From: Lachnospiraceae bacterium
GTDB lineage: Bacteria; Bacillota; Clostridia; Lachnospirales; Lachnospiraceae
Assembly (NCBI GenBank): GCA_009911505.1
Contig: QXXL01000093.1
Coordinates: 1-64,000, forward strand
Length of the DNA stretch: 64,000 nucleotides
Direction: 5' to 3'
Both the position numbers and the translations under genes were made by a program. Each line of letters opens with the position of its first letter. Position 1 is the first letter of the stretch. Shown here one piece after another: positions 18,002 through 26,489 of the stretch. Below the pieces are notes generated by a model, which saw only the letters and a program-made list of their open reading frames with translations, had not been told where the DNA came from and searched no databases.

Positions 18002-18467
18002 AGTCCGGTTCCCTCCTTCCTATTTTGGGTATACTGAATTTTATACTGATGCCACCGAAGTAAAACGGATATGTATCGTCATCAGCAATGGCAAACTGAA
18101 TGTCCTGATCCGCACGATACATCTTATTTAGGAGCGGCTCGGATATAAATCTGTCCGTTACCCTCTGGATTATGGTCAGCAGATGCTCATGTCCGTTAGA
18201 CTTTGATTCATCATGGACAGAAAATAAAATCTGCGTTGCAACATGCCAGGGATCGCCATCCTCCTTGGTTTCCCCTCCCTCAAACCGCACAATAAAATAC
18301 GGCATAAGCTGGGAAACGTCCTCCTCGTCCGTTTCTAATACCGGGAGCTGATGGGCGTAACCTTTCACTCCGACCACTTTCTCCCCGGCAGTATTTTTTG
18401 TCTGAATTTCCGAAAGGATGTCCTCCACTTCCGCTATCAGGTCATCCTGCAAATTTTTAAATGTCAT
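17994..18467 (-). CDS. Probable tail terminator or completion protein
   Basis: This 157-residue protein is unrecognised by motif. Its size, position between the minor tail Z-like gene and the sheath gene, and the pattern of an N-terminal helix (LQDDLIAEVEDILSEI) followed by beta strands (PYFIVRFEGGET) and a FYFGGISIKFSIP end resemble tail-terminator proteins of myophages. The functional call is inference from synteny. Confidence 0.5.
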   Translation of the reverse strand: MTFKNLQDDLIAEVEDILSEIQTKNTAGEKVVGVKGYAHQLPVLETDEEDVSQLMPYFIVRFEGGETKEDGDPWHVATQILFSVHDESKSNGHEHLLTIIQRVTDRFISEPLLNKMYRADQDIQFAIADDDTYPFYFGGISIKFSIPKIGRREPDYV

Positions 18468-18479
18468 GACTCACGCTCC

Positions 18480-19052
18480 TTATATAAGTTTTGCGATTTC
18501 TTTCTCAATTTCTTCATGAAGACGTTTCTTTACTTTTTCCTCCATGTCACCTTGACCGCCACGCTCCCCTTTGTAAATCTGCTCCACCATTTTAGGCGTG
18601 GAATTCGCAGAGAATACTTTCAAAGGAAAACGCTCTTTCCCTCGCCTCTGAACCATAAGGCCAGCCGCTTTTCCAGCAGATGGGATAAATGCCGCTCCAC
18701 CCCTCGATCCTTTGAGTTTTTTCAAGCCGGATTTTGTAATGTCTGCCTTACCGCCGCTCTTTGGTGCGGATGTTTTAAAATTTTTCAGCGTATGCGTTCT
18801 GCCTGAAGACTTGATGGTTGCTTCGAGACGTCCCGGCGTTGCCGGGTATTTCTTCACCTGTGAATTAAACCTTCCGGCAGCTATGGTATACCCCTGCGAC
18901 CGTCCCTGCCGGATCATCTTCATGGTCTGCGTGGCCGTGCGGTTGATAGCATTTCGGATTACCCTTGGAGCATTCTTATCTGCGTTCTGCAGTTTCTTCA
19001 TGACATACTTAAGGTCAGCCTTGTCGACCTCGATATAAAATGATTGCCTCAT
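18480..19052 (-). CDS. Prophage minor tail protein Z-like
   Basis: About 190 residues, very basic. APRVIRNAINRTATQTMKMI and the Lys/Arg-rich body match minor tail Z / gp10-like neck proteins that join tail to connector. The ATG at 19052 is chosen because AGGAG lies 9 nt before it; an ATG two codons upstream is too close to the ribosome binding site. Confidence 0.7.
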   Translation of the reverse strand: MRQSFYIEVDKADLKYVMKKLQNADKNAPRVIRNAINRTATQTMKMIRQGRSQGYTIAAGRFNSQVKKYPATPGRLEATIKSSGRTHTLKNFKTSAPKSGGKADITKSGLKKLKGSRGGAAFIPSAGKAAGLMVQRRGKERFPLKVFSANSTPKMVEQIYKGERGGQGDMEEKVKKRLHEEIEKEIAKLI

Positions 19053-19064
19053 GCACATCCGCTC

Positions 19065-19394
19065 CTATCTTGCTTTATTTGCCTCTATGGTGATGGAATA
19101 GATGCCGCCCTCATCCACCGCATCCGCCACACGGTAAATCTTGCCATCGAGGTTCAGTGTGGAGCCCTGCTTCGGCATTGCCCCGAAATCCGAAGCCGCA
19201 ACATAAATCAGTTTCTGATTTACATAGATACCGTCCACATTCTGCGCCATGCGCTTTTCACGCTCGATCTGCTCGTTAGTATCCAGCTGCACTGGCATCT
19301 CCACGCCGTTTACCGTATGGATGTCGGAAAATTCCTCGGTATTCATGAAAACTTCATGCACATCCGCTTTCAGGATATCCTTGAACGACATCAT
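19065..19394 (-). CDS. Head-tail joining protein, probable
   Basis: A 109-residue protein with an N-terminal helix (MSFKDILKADVHEVFMNTEE) and a beta-rich body (STLNLDGKIYRVADAVDEGG), as in short head-tail stopper proteins. It lies between the head genes and the Z-like gene. The family call is by pattern and place only. The start overlaps the upstream stop by 4 bp. Confidence 0.55.
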   Translation of the reverse strand: MMSFKDILKADVHEVFMNTEEFSDIHTVNGVEMPVQLDTNEQIEREKRMAQNVDGIYVNQKLIYVAASDFGAMPKQGSTLNLDGKIYRVADAVDEGGIYSITIEANKAR

Positions 19395-19678
19395 GCCTTT
19401 TTCCCTGCAGATTTAGTTTTCTGCCGGCCCGGAGTTTTCGGCACTTTCCCCTGAAGTTCCGTGCCGCTATCCGTCCGCCCCTCTTTCCCCGGCTCTGCCG
19501 CCGCAGGACGTGCTTTCGCCTTTGGTGCAGGAACTGCGTCCGTGGCATCCTCCTTCCACATTGCGCTCCCTGCTTCCAGCCATGCGGCAGTCATTTCCGG
19601 GTTGTTGACTGGCAGCTCATCCCCTGCGCTGTACTGATGTGCGAGATACAGCACCGGGCGCATCGCCACCAGCGTCAT
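19391..19678 (-). CDS. Small head-module protein, Pro/Ala/Lys-rich tail
   Basis: A 95-residue protein. The first ~42 residues are compact and may fold as a short beta hairpin (YLAHQYSAGDELPV), the remainder is a disordered basic tail (PKAKARPAAAEPGKEG). This layout is common among small connector-completion proteins next to decoration genes. It overlaps both neighbours by 4 bp. Function unknown. Confidence 0.55.
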   Translation of the reverse strand: MTLVAMRPVLYLAHQYSAGDELPVNNPEMTAAWLEAGSAMWKEDATDAVPAPKAKARPAAAEPGKEGRTDSGTELQGKVPKTPGRQKTKSAGKKA

Positions 19679-20007
19679 GCGTTGATTTTCACGAGGACGG
19701 TTGTGTCTGAAGCAGATGCCGCTTCACAGGCAAATCCTGCCTTGACGTTGCCATCGGAGGTTGTCGTGATCTCCCCATCGGTCTCTGAATAATAAACGTC
19801 TGCCCCTGCGGAAATTTCTCCGCTGCCTTTCGGCATGGAATACACCCCGGTCACATGGAGCGTCCCCAATTCCCCGGGGGAAATCTCCATGCCGGCCACG
19901 CCAATCCTGCTTCCAAGGACAATGACTGTATTGGCTTCAATTTTTTCTGTCCCTGCATTTACATAGTCCAGGGCTTCACCCCTCTGCCAATATGCTGCTT
20001 TGCTCAT
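19675..20007 (-). CDS. Capsid decoration/cement protein, DUF2190 type
   Basis: This 110-residue protein matches DUF2190: RGEALDYVNAGTEKIEANTVI at the start, a GTLHVTGVYSMPKGS core and repeated beta strands with GADVYYSETDGEIT. Members are small trimeric or single-domain capsid cement proteins. It lies 19 bp after the capsid gene. Confidence 0.82.
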   Translation of the reverse strand: MSKAAYWQRGEALDYVNAGTEKIEANTVIVLGSRIGVAGMEISPGELGTLHVTGVYSMPKGSGEISAGADVYYSETDGEITTTSDGNVKAGFACEAASASDTTVLVKINA

Positions 20008-20026
20008 GGTTCACATCTCCTTTCTT

Positions 20027-21595
20027 TTATGCCAGTTCCAGTTTCGTCTTCACTTCAACGCCCGGATTCTTCACCATGCTGCGATAATCCATCACGGAGA
20101 TTCCCCAGTCTAAGAAGATATCCCATACGAATCCAAGCTGCCCCACGGTTTCCGAACGCTTGATTGTCGGGATTTCCTGTCCGTTCAGGTAATCCACCTC
20201 GATGCCGTCGCAGTCGGATGAACTTCCGAACATAAACCACGGCATCACATTGCCCATGCCTCCGCTCATTGCATTGATGGTCGGATCTTCGATTACTTCC
20301 AAACCGTCCCTGTACTGATAAAGAGGATTGACAGCCTGTGTGTTGTCTGAAGTATGGATGGTCGGGCTGTTAAACAGCGTATACATATCAAACTTCAATC
20401 CGCTCGGCACGAGGATCTGCGCCGGGTTGATGATGATAGCTTCCCCGAACTGGTCTTTCTGCGTTGCCAGTGCCATAATCATGGTCTGTACCGCCTCCTG
20501 CGTGATTCCCGTCCCGACCTTCAGCAGATTCTTGTGTTTGGAGTGGAAAAGTGCCACGCCGTCATAGATTGCCGTATTGTTCAGCAGGATGCTGAATACC
20601 TGTTTATTGATGGTCTTCCGGGCAGATGCCGCATACCTTGCAGGAAGGGAAGTCACAAGCCCGATGTCATCATCAATGAACGCCTTCCTTGAAAGCGTGA
20701 ACTGGCGGCCGTATGTCTTCAGTTTTCTGGTCGGCAGTTTTTCATCACCGAATACATCATGCTTCAGCTCACCGCTTTCCGGCACTTCCAGAAACTCACC
20801 GACCGGTCCCGTAATGTAATAATTGTCGTGGGTCTTGAAGTCAGGAAGCGATCCTTTCTTCGTGAACTTATCAAAGGTGACCTCAACGTTTTTATGTCCT
20901 TCCTTGTAGGCTTTCTCAATCGTCTGGTCAAGAATCGCCGGGAATACGCTCTCCGGGTTAAAAAACGCTCTCTGGAAAAGTTCGTCATTGCTAGCACGGT
21001 TCAATCCCTCGCCCATGCCTCTCAGCGTTTCCGCTTCAATGAGGATGGATTTCAGGCTCATGCCCGCCAGCTTTCCTGCGCCTTCGTCCGGCTTCTCTAC
21101 ATGGATACCGCCCCTTATAACGAGCGCATCGGAAACATCCCGGACGAATTTATCAATGCCCGACTCGCCGACACGGATTCCTGAATGGATCGGTGCGCCG
21201 TTCTGCCGCAGATGTTCCAGAACCGCAGTTCTTACACTATCCACGGAATCCCCATTGTCAACGTACTGTCTGGAATCAATCCCGAAACCGCTGCACATTT
21301 CCTGAATCTGGCGCACCCTGCTCCTCTCTGCTTCGAGGGCTTTCTTCGCTGCCGCTTCGGCTTTCTTGCCGTCCTTGTCATCCTCGCCTTCTCCATCTCC
21401 GTCTTCGCCTTCTCCGTCACCCTCGTCATCATTGGCACGGCTCTGTCCGGCTGCGGCACTTGCAGCGGTTAAGTCGAGCAATTCAACCGACCTTTTCAGC
21501 CTGTCAAACTCGGCCTGCTCCTCCGCAGTCATTGCCCGGTCTTTCGCAGCGGAAAGGATTTCATTCATCCGGGCAAGCATCTGTTCTCTTGTCAT
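20027..21595 (-). CDS. Major capsid protein from internal start
   Basis: Inside the protease-capsid frame an ATG (MTREQMLARM) at 21595 is preceded 8 nt upstream by AAGGAGG (21604-21610) after an A-rich leader. This is one of the best ribosome binding sites in the late operon. Translation from it would give a 522-residue scaffold-plus-capsid protein without protease. That would supply capsid in large excess over protease, as HK97-type assembly requires. The start lies exactly at the domain boundary. Separate expression is inference from the site. Confidence 0.65.
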   Translation of the reverse strand: MTREQMLARMNEILSAAKDRAMTAEEQAEFDRLKRSVELLDLTAASAAAGQSRANDDEGDGEGEDGDGEGEDDKDGKKAEAAAKKALEAERSRVRQIQEMCSGFGIDSRQYVDNGDSVDSVRTAVLEHLRQNGAPIHSGIRVGESGIDKFVRDVSDALVIRGGIHVEKPDEGAGKLAGMSLKSILIEAETLRGMGEGLNRASNDELFQRAFFNPESVFPAILDQTIEKAYKEGHKNVEVTFDKFTKKGSLPDFKTHDNYYITGPVGEFLEVPESGELKHDVFGDEKLPTRKLKTYGRQFTLSRKAFIDDDIGLVTSLPARYAASARKTINKQVFSILLNNTAIYDGVALFHSKHKNLLKVGTGITQEAVQTMIMALATQKDQFGEAIIINPAQILVPSGLKFDMYTLFNSPTIHTSDNTQAVNPLYQYRDGLEVIEDPTINAMSGGMGNVMPWFMFGSSSDCDGIEVDYLNGQEIPTIKRSETVGQLGFVWDIFLDWGISVMDYRSMVKNPGVEVKTKLELA

Positions 21596-22219
21596 TGTCA
21601 GTTCCTCCTTTTTTGTTAATAAATTATATTGAAGTTGCCTTAAGTGAGTCTCGTAGACCCCGTCCGCTGCACCGCTCTCCATGGAGCGTCCGACCCCTAC
21701 GCTTGGGTCTGCTGGCACGGAAACGATGCTGATCTCAAACGGAGTCCACTTCCTTGCGATGGAGCATGGCCCCGTGAACCTCCCGTCTGCAGACTGCTTA
21801 TTCGGCATTACTTCCTCCCATGAATCCACCAGATATCCCACCGACACCCCTTTGAGCGTCTTGCTTTTGACCTTCTGATATATCTTTTCAGACTCTTCGT
21901 CTAAATCGAAGGTGATCTCCGCCTCGCCCCGGCCGTTCTCCAGCCACGCACGTTCCACCTTCCCAATCACCGCATCCCGGTCATGGTTATAAAGAATTAC
22001 CCCGATGGAATTAAGCCGCTCAAGATTCACGGCCCCTTCCGAGTGGTCAAGGATTTCTGTACCAAACCATCTGTCATATGGTGCTTCCGAACTGAAGGAA
22101 AGCCGGAACGTCCGCTCCCTGCCGTCCCCTTCCACCGCCCGGATGGCGCAGTCCTTAAGTTCCCTTATTCCCACGTCCCTTTGCTGGCTCATCTCCTTCT
22201 GGTTCGGGTTCTGACCCAT
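20027..22219 (-). CDS. Prohead protease fused to major capsid protein
   Basis: One uninterrupted frame encodes three parts. The first ~200 residues are an S78 prohead protease (ILYNHDRDAVIGK with the catalytic His, LKGVSVGYLV with the nucleophile Ser, ISIVSVPADP). A scaffold-like Glu/Asp-rich helix follows (EGDGEGEDGDGEGED). The last ~400 residues resemble Mu gpT-type HK97-fold capsid proteins (YDGVALFHSKHKNLL, INPAQILVPSGLKF). A separate start with a strong ribosome binding site lies inside at 21595. The N-terminal start is uncertain among ATGs at 22309, 22219 and 22192, all overlapping the portal gene. Confidence 0.85.
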   Translation of the reverse strand: MGQNPNQKEMSQQRDVGIRELKDCAIRAVEGDGRERTFRLSFSSEAPYDRWFGTEILDHSEGAVNLERLNSIGVILYNHDRDAVIGKVERAWLENGRGEAEITFDLDEESEKIYQKVKSKTLKGVSVGYLVDSWEEVMPNKQSADGRFTGPCSIARKWTPFEISIVSVPADPSVGVGRSMESGAADGVYETHLRQLQYNLLTKKEELTMTREQMLARMNEILSAAKDRAMTAEEQAEFDRLKRSVELLDLTAASAAAGQSRANDDEGDGEGEDGDGEGEDDKDGKKAEAAAKKALEAERSRVRQIQEMCSGFGIDSRQYVDNGDSVDSVRTAVLEHLRQNGAPIHSGIRVGESGIDKFVRDVSDALVIRGGIHVEKPDEGAGKLAGMSLKSILIEAETLRGMGEGLNRASNDELFQRAFFNPESVFPAILDQTIEKAYKEGHKNVEVTFDKFTKKGSLPDFKTHDNYYITGPVGEFLEVPESGELKHDVFGDEKLPTRKLKTYGRQFTLSRKAFIDDDIGLVTSLPARYAASARKTINKQVFSILLNNTAIYDGVALFHSKHKNLLKVGTGITQEAVQTMIMALATQKDQFGEAIIINPAQILVPSGLKFDMYTLFNSPTIHTSDNTQAVNPLYQYRDGLEVIEDPTINAMSGGMGNVMPWFMFGSSSDCDGIEVDYLNGQEIPTIKRSETVGQLGFVWDIFLDWGISVMDYRSMVKNPGVEVKTKLELA

Positions 22220-23753
22220 CTCCCTCTTTAGGCTCTCCGCCCTCTTCCTCTGTGAGGGTTGGCTTCTCGTCTTCACCTTCCCCTTCGTCTTCCTGTTGTA
22301 ATTTCCCATCGAATATCACGCCTCCCAGGTCAATTCCTTTTTCTGCGGCATATTCCAGCACCTCTGCCATATCGTCTATCTGCGTCCTCCAGTCCGTGCC
22401 ATTCTCTGCCGCTATCTGCTTATATGTCTTCACTCCGATATTCATTGCGGTTTTCATCGCCCCAGATTCTTTCTGCGGATCTATCCATTTCTTTGGCTGC
22501 TGTATCCACTCGTGGCATAGGAAATCGTCCTTCTTTTCCCAGAAATCGCCCTGGACTTTGATAAGCCCTGCGAGATAGCAGGAAATGACAAACGTTTCAT
22601 AAATCTCATCCAGTATGGCGAGAATCATCTCTTTTTCTTCCTGAAATGTCATCTCGTCTTCAATCGCCCCCTGCCTGGCCGATGCATAATTGGTTTCGCT
22701 CATGTCCCGGCTGGTTGCCTCGTAGGACAGTCCCTGTCCGGCACCCACGAGCCTCTGCTGAAGCTTTACAAATGATGTTGCGTCAGCAGACTGCCCGGTC
22801 GGGTTTACCACTTCCACGTCATCGCCAGTGTTCAGTTCTTTTATCATTCCGGGGGAGAGTGTCTTGCCGTCATAATCAAACTTTCTTTCGCCGGATGCTG
22901 CCGACCCCGGCCGCCCGATCCCGGTAACCGGGAGGGCTTTCTTGATGAACACTGCAAGACAGGCTTCAATCCTCTGCTTCACGGAAACTGCAGTGATGAA
23001 TTCATTCACATCACGAATCCGTGTGATCGTCTGGCTCATGTCCGACATCTCCCGGATCTGCGAGGGACGTTTCTTGGAATAATAGAAAATTACATCCTCC
23101 GCTTTTATATAGACGGATTCTCCTATGGAATACCCGTCAATCTCATACTGCCTGATCCAGTACCCCATCGGCCGGTTGCACTCGTTATACTCAATTCCAC
23201 CAATGACCCGGTGTCCTGCCTTGTCCGGGAACGTCTGCATATTATCCAGCTCATCCACCTCGATCATCTGAAGGGAGAACGGCACCATGCCGTCCTTTGT
23301 GTACCGCTTCACGAATAAAACGCCGCCGTCCACTTTCTTCCTTACCACCGCCATGCTGAGGATCTGGTTTAAGGACTGCTGCCCGGTCACGTCACAGTTC
23401 CTTGCCTTGCACCATTTCTTCCAGAGCTTTTCCAATTCCTTATTAAGCTCCGTGCTTGGAGTCTTTGCCTGAATCTGGAATCCGCTGCCGATGACATTCC
23501 GCTTGTATGCGCCCAGCACGGAATTCATCACATCCGAATTGCGCTCCAAGTCCCTCGCCCTCGCCCTGACCCAGTTCCGGCTTTCCCGATCCGTTGCCTC
23601 CGCAGAGTAATTGGTTACCCTCCACCCTGCGTTCAGCCGCCCGTTACTCCCTGCGTCATAATTCCGCAACTCTTCGTATGCGTTCCTCCACGCCGCCCTT
23701 CTTGCGGCCCTCTCCGGGGAAATAAACGCAATCACCCCATCTAACCAGCTCAT
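22155..23753 (-). CDS. Portal protein, lambda type
   Basis: This 532-residue protein matches lambda-family portals: EELRNYDAGSNGRLNAGW at the start, DLERNSDVMNSVLGAYKRN, IGSGFQIQAK and GQGLSYEATSRDMSETNYAS. It would form the dodecameric DNA gate at the capsid vertex. The C-terminal 60 residues are highly acidic (EEGGEPKEGDGSEPEPEGDE). It lies 12 bp after the small connector gene. Confidence 0.92.
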   Translation of the reverse strand: MSWLDGVIAFISPERAARRAAWRNAYEELRNYDAGSNGRLNAGWRVTNYSAEATDRESRNWVRARARDLERNSDVMNSVLGAYKRNVIGSGFQIQAKTPSTELNKELEKLWKKWCKARNCDVTGQQSLNQILSMAVVRKKVDGGVLFVKRYTKDGMVPFSLQMIEVDELDNMQTFPDKAGHRVIGGIEYNECNRPMGYWIRQYEIDGYSIGESVYIKAEDVIFYYSKKRPSQIREMSDMSQTITRIRDVNEFITAVSVKQRIEACLAVFIKKALPVTGIGRPGSAASGERKFDYDGKTLSPGMIKELNTGDDVEVVNPTGQSADATSFVKLQQRLVGAGQGLSYEATSRDMSETNYASARQGAIEDEMTFQEEKEMILAILDEIYETFVISCYLAGLIKVQGDFWEKKDDFLCHEWIQQPKKWIDPQKESGAMKTAMNIGVKTYKQIAAENGTDWRTQIDDMAEVLEYAAEKGIDLGGVIFDGKLQQEDEGEGEDEKPTLTEEEGGEPKEGDGSEPEPEGDEPAKGRGNKGT

Positions 23754-23765
23754 CCGTCCACCTCC

Positions 23766-23990
23766 CTATCTGCCGTCAAAATAAGCCACATAGGTATCAT
23801 CAAATAAGCCGGAGTTCCCCTCTGCCGCCACTTGCGCCTGAAGTTCTTTCTGCCGTGCCACCAATGCAGAATACTCGGCCCTTGTAAGTTTCCGGGAACC
23901 CATCTGGTAAGACTGCCCACCGAGCGTCACCCTTGATATAGCAAGCTGAACCTCTGCCAGCTCCTCTGCCGCCGTCTTTATGTTTGCCAT
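23766..23990 (-). CDS. Small head-tail connector protein, gpW-like
   Basis: This 74-residue protein has a helix pair around a GGQSYQMGSRKLTRAEYSAL centre, the pattern of lambda gpW-like/DUF6148-like connector proteins. Its place between large terminase and portal is the standard one for this family in lambda-type heads. Confidence 0.75.
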   Translation of the reverse strand: MANIKTAAEELAEVQLAISRVTLGGQSYQMGSRKLTRAEYSALVARQKELQAQVAAEGNSGLFDDTYVAYFDGR

Positions 23991-24002
23991 ACAATCGCCT
24001 CC

Positions 24003-25844
24003 TTACAGCCATTCTTCGTTTGTCTTTATCCATTCCTCTTCAGGCGGCTGCCCCTCCTGTTTCGGACTTTGGCTTTCAGCCTCTGCCTCACTGTCCAGAT
24101 GCATAAACCTCACTTGCCGGATATCTGCCGCCGCCAGCGCATACACCTCGGCATCCAGATAATGGTTGGCGGCATGGCTGCTTTTCTGTTTCCACCGCTG
24201 CACCGTCCTGCTTCCGACTTTCACATTAACCTTATGCTCTGCTGTTACCTGTTCCGCATAGTCCATATCGCAGTCCTTATGAACCATCCATGAGCCACGG
24301 CCGTTTTTCTTTTTCATTCTGGATGCAATCATGTCCTTGTAATGCTCGCCATCCACGATTACCAAATCCATTCCGTATGCCCTGCTGTCCGGCTTGTTTA
24401 TCTTATTCAGCTTGAAATCCGTATTCATCGGATTTGAAGCTCCTTTGGACGGTAAAGCCCAGTCCGCATTGTCGGCGCAGAAATCATACACCGCATCGCT
24501 GTCGTATCCTGAATCAATCAGGCAGAGTGAAACGACCATCTGATCCCCATTCTCCTTCAGGTATCCAAGGTTCATGACATACTCAATATCTGCCCACGAT
24601 AACGCCTGGCCGTGCGCTATGTTCTGGCTGGTGATATGGTCACCCCATGCCCGGATCGTCCAATAGAAGGAGGTTTCCTGAACATCCACACCCCCGGTTA
24701 GCATTTTCGCCCACTCAGGAACGGTAAATTCCGGCAGCTCCGTCCGTCTCTCCATGACAATGCTGGCAAAAACTAAGAGCTTCGTATCCTCCCACGGCTC
24801 GGCAAGCCAGCTGTTCGTGAAATTCTGCATCTTCTCCGGGTCCCCAAGGGAATCCAGATATTCCAGCGCAACTTCGGAGAACCTGACAAACGGGGAATAT
24901 AGCACATTAATCCAGTAACCGACTTTCCTTCTGGACGCATTGTTCTCCTTTACGGTCTGCCACCGCCCCTGCTGGAGCATCCTGTCCTTGTGCTGGTCGG
25001 TGATGATGCAGCCGCATTCCTGGCAGATGTACACCGCCTGATCCGCACGGTCTGAAATGGTAAGCCCGTCTTCATCCCCCGGATATTTAAGCTGCTTGAA
25101 CTTCAGCTCTATATACTCGCCGCAGTGCGGACATGGCACAAAATAGTGTTTCTCTATATCCGAGCCTTGCAAGGCTTTCCAGATCTGCCCCGTCTGGATG
25201 GTCGGTGTGCTGGTCATGTAAATCTTGCGGTTCCTGAATGTCTTTACACGTTCCCTTGCAAGGGAAATCGGGTCTGCCTCTTTCCGGGAGGCGGCAGGAT
25301 ATTTGTCCACCTCGTCCAAAAACAGATATTTGATAGCTTTGGAAGCAAGACTGGATGGGCTGTTCGCTCCCGATATCGTGAGATACATCGCCTCGAACTG
25401 CATCTCCAGTTTCTGTGACTGGAATTCCTTATACAGCCGCTTTAGCGCAGGACTGCTTTTCAGCATCGGCTTAATGCGGTTCTCGCTGATGGATTCCCCC
25501 AGCTTGTCGGATGGGTAAACCACCATCGCCGGGGACGGGTCCTGCTGGATAATGTACCCCAGCATATTAAGCAGTGCTTCCGATCCGCCAATCTGCGTAC
25601 ACTTGCAAAGCGAAATTTCCTCTGTTTCGTAATTACACAGTTCATCCATGATTTCCTTCAGATATGGAGTTCTGTCATTCCTCCACGGTCCCGGCATCGC
25701 CGCCGTCTTGGAATCAAGAAAACGGTATTTCTCTGCCCACTCTGAAACGGATATATCCTCCGGGGGCTGCAGTTGCCGCAGGGTTTCCCGGATATAGGAT
25801 GGCACTTCGTATTTTTTGCGCCAGAGTCTCCGCCTTCTAGCCAT
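24003..25844 (-). CDS. Terminase large subunit, GpA type
   Basis: This 613-residue motor protein packages DNA. It shows the GpA-family ATPase elements: CTQIGGSEALLNMLGY as the atypical Walker A region, YLFLDEVDKYP as Walker B, YMTSTPTIQ as motif III. A zinc-ribbon pair (CPHCG, CQECG) follows, with a C-terminal nuclease region (SLCLIDSGYDSDAVYDF). The ATG at 25844 follows AAAGGGTG and overlaps the small subunit stop by 8 bp. Confidence 0.93.
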   Translation of the reverse strand: MARRRRLWRKKYEVPSYIRETLRQLQPPEDISVSEWAEKYRFLDSKTAAMPGPWRNDRTPYLKEIMDELCNYETEEISLCKCTQIGGSEALLNMLGYIIQQDPSPAMVVYPSDKLGESISENRIKPMLKSSPALKRLYKEFQSQKLEMQFEAMYLTISGANSPSSLASKAIKYLFLDEVDKYPAASRKEADPISLARERVKTFRNRKIYMTSTPTIQTGQIWKALQGSDIEKHYFVPCPHCGEYIELKFKQLKYPGDEDGLTISDRADQAVYICQECGCIITDQHKDRMLQQGRWQTVKENNASRRKVGYWINVLYSPFVRFSEVALEYLDSLGDPEKMQNFTNSWLAEPWEDTKLLVFASIVMERRTELPEFTVPEWAKMLTGGVDVQETSFYWTIRAWGDHITSQNIAHGQALSWADIEYVMNLGYLKENGDQMVVSLCLIDSGYDSDAVYDFCADNADWALPSKGASNPMNTDFKLNKINKPDSRAYGMDLVIVDGEHYKDMIASRMKKKNGRGSWMVHKDCDMDYAEQVTAEHKVNVKVGSRTVQRWKQKSSHAANHYLDAEVYALAAADIRQVRFMHLDSEAEAESQSPKQEGQPPEEEWIKTNEEWL

Positions 25845-26436
25845 CGCCATCACCCTTTGAATTTTCCGCAGCGGCAATAATGTCTTTTACATCCTGCGGT
25901 TTCACCACGCTTGCCACAACGAACGATTTTAAAAGCTCGGCAATCTCGCCGGACACTTCCTTTTCCACTTTTCGGGCTTCCAGAGGGTCTAGCTGCCCGG
26001 AGAGCATTCCGCTGACCCTTGCCGGGAGTGACATAGCGAATTTCTTAAATACCAAAAAGAACTTTGCATAATCCAGCTTCACCTCTTCCACGGAAATATA
26101 ATCCCCTGCGGCGATTGCCGTTTTCAGACGGTGAAGCTCCCCCTGGCTTTCCTTCAGCGCAATATCTGCCGCCATTTTCTGTTCCCGGAGTTCTATCTCC
26201 TTGTCCGTCCGATGCTGCTTCCCATATGCCTTTTCTGAAAGATACTGGATATATCTCTGCGTGGTCGGGATCAGGTCATACCGTCTGCACTTATGCCCCT
26301 CCTCGTCCACAGCGGCCACCGTTTCAATCACGCCGTCCTGGGTGAGCTGCTGTACCCTGCGTGTGCCGGAAAAGCCGAACAGCTTCGCTATAATTTCTGT
26401 CCTTACAAGATTTGTTGAATTTCCTGTTTCACTCAT
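25837..26436 (-). CDS. Terminase small subunit, Nu1 type
   Basis: The protein recognises viral DNA for packaging. The N-terminal ~70 residues form a winged helix-turn-helix (EIIAKLFGFSGTRRVQQLTQ, KCRRYDLIPTTQRYI) as in lambda Nu1. A helical second half has VRDxxFV-like repeats (EVKLDYAKFFLVFKKFAM). I use the ATG at 26436; an alternative at 26493 adds 19 residues and touches the upstream methylase stop by ATGA, so the longer form is possible. Confidence 0.8.
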   Translation of the reverse strand: MSETGNSTNLVRTEIIAKLFGFSGTRRVQQLTQDGVIETVAAVDEEGHKCRRYDLIPTTQRYIQYLSEKAYGKQHRTDKEIELREQKMAADIALKESQGELHRLKTAIAAGDYISVEEVKLDYAKFFLVFKKFAMSLPARVSGMLSGQLDPLEARKVEKEVSGEIAELLKSFVVASVVKPQDVKDIIAAAENSKGDGDG

Positions 26437-26489
26437 CCAAATTGCCCCCCCAGCAGAAATAATGAGTTCGGTCAAATTTTCTTCTACAA

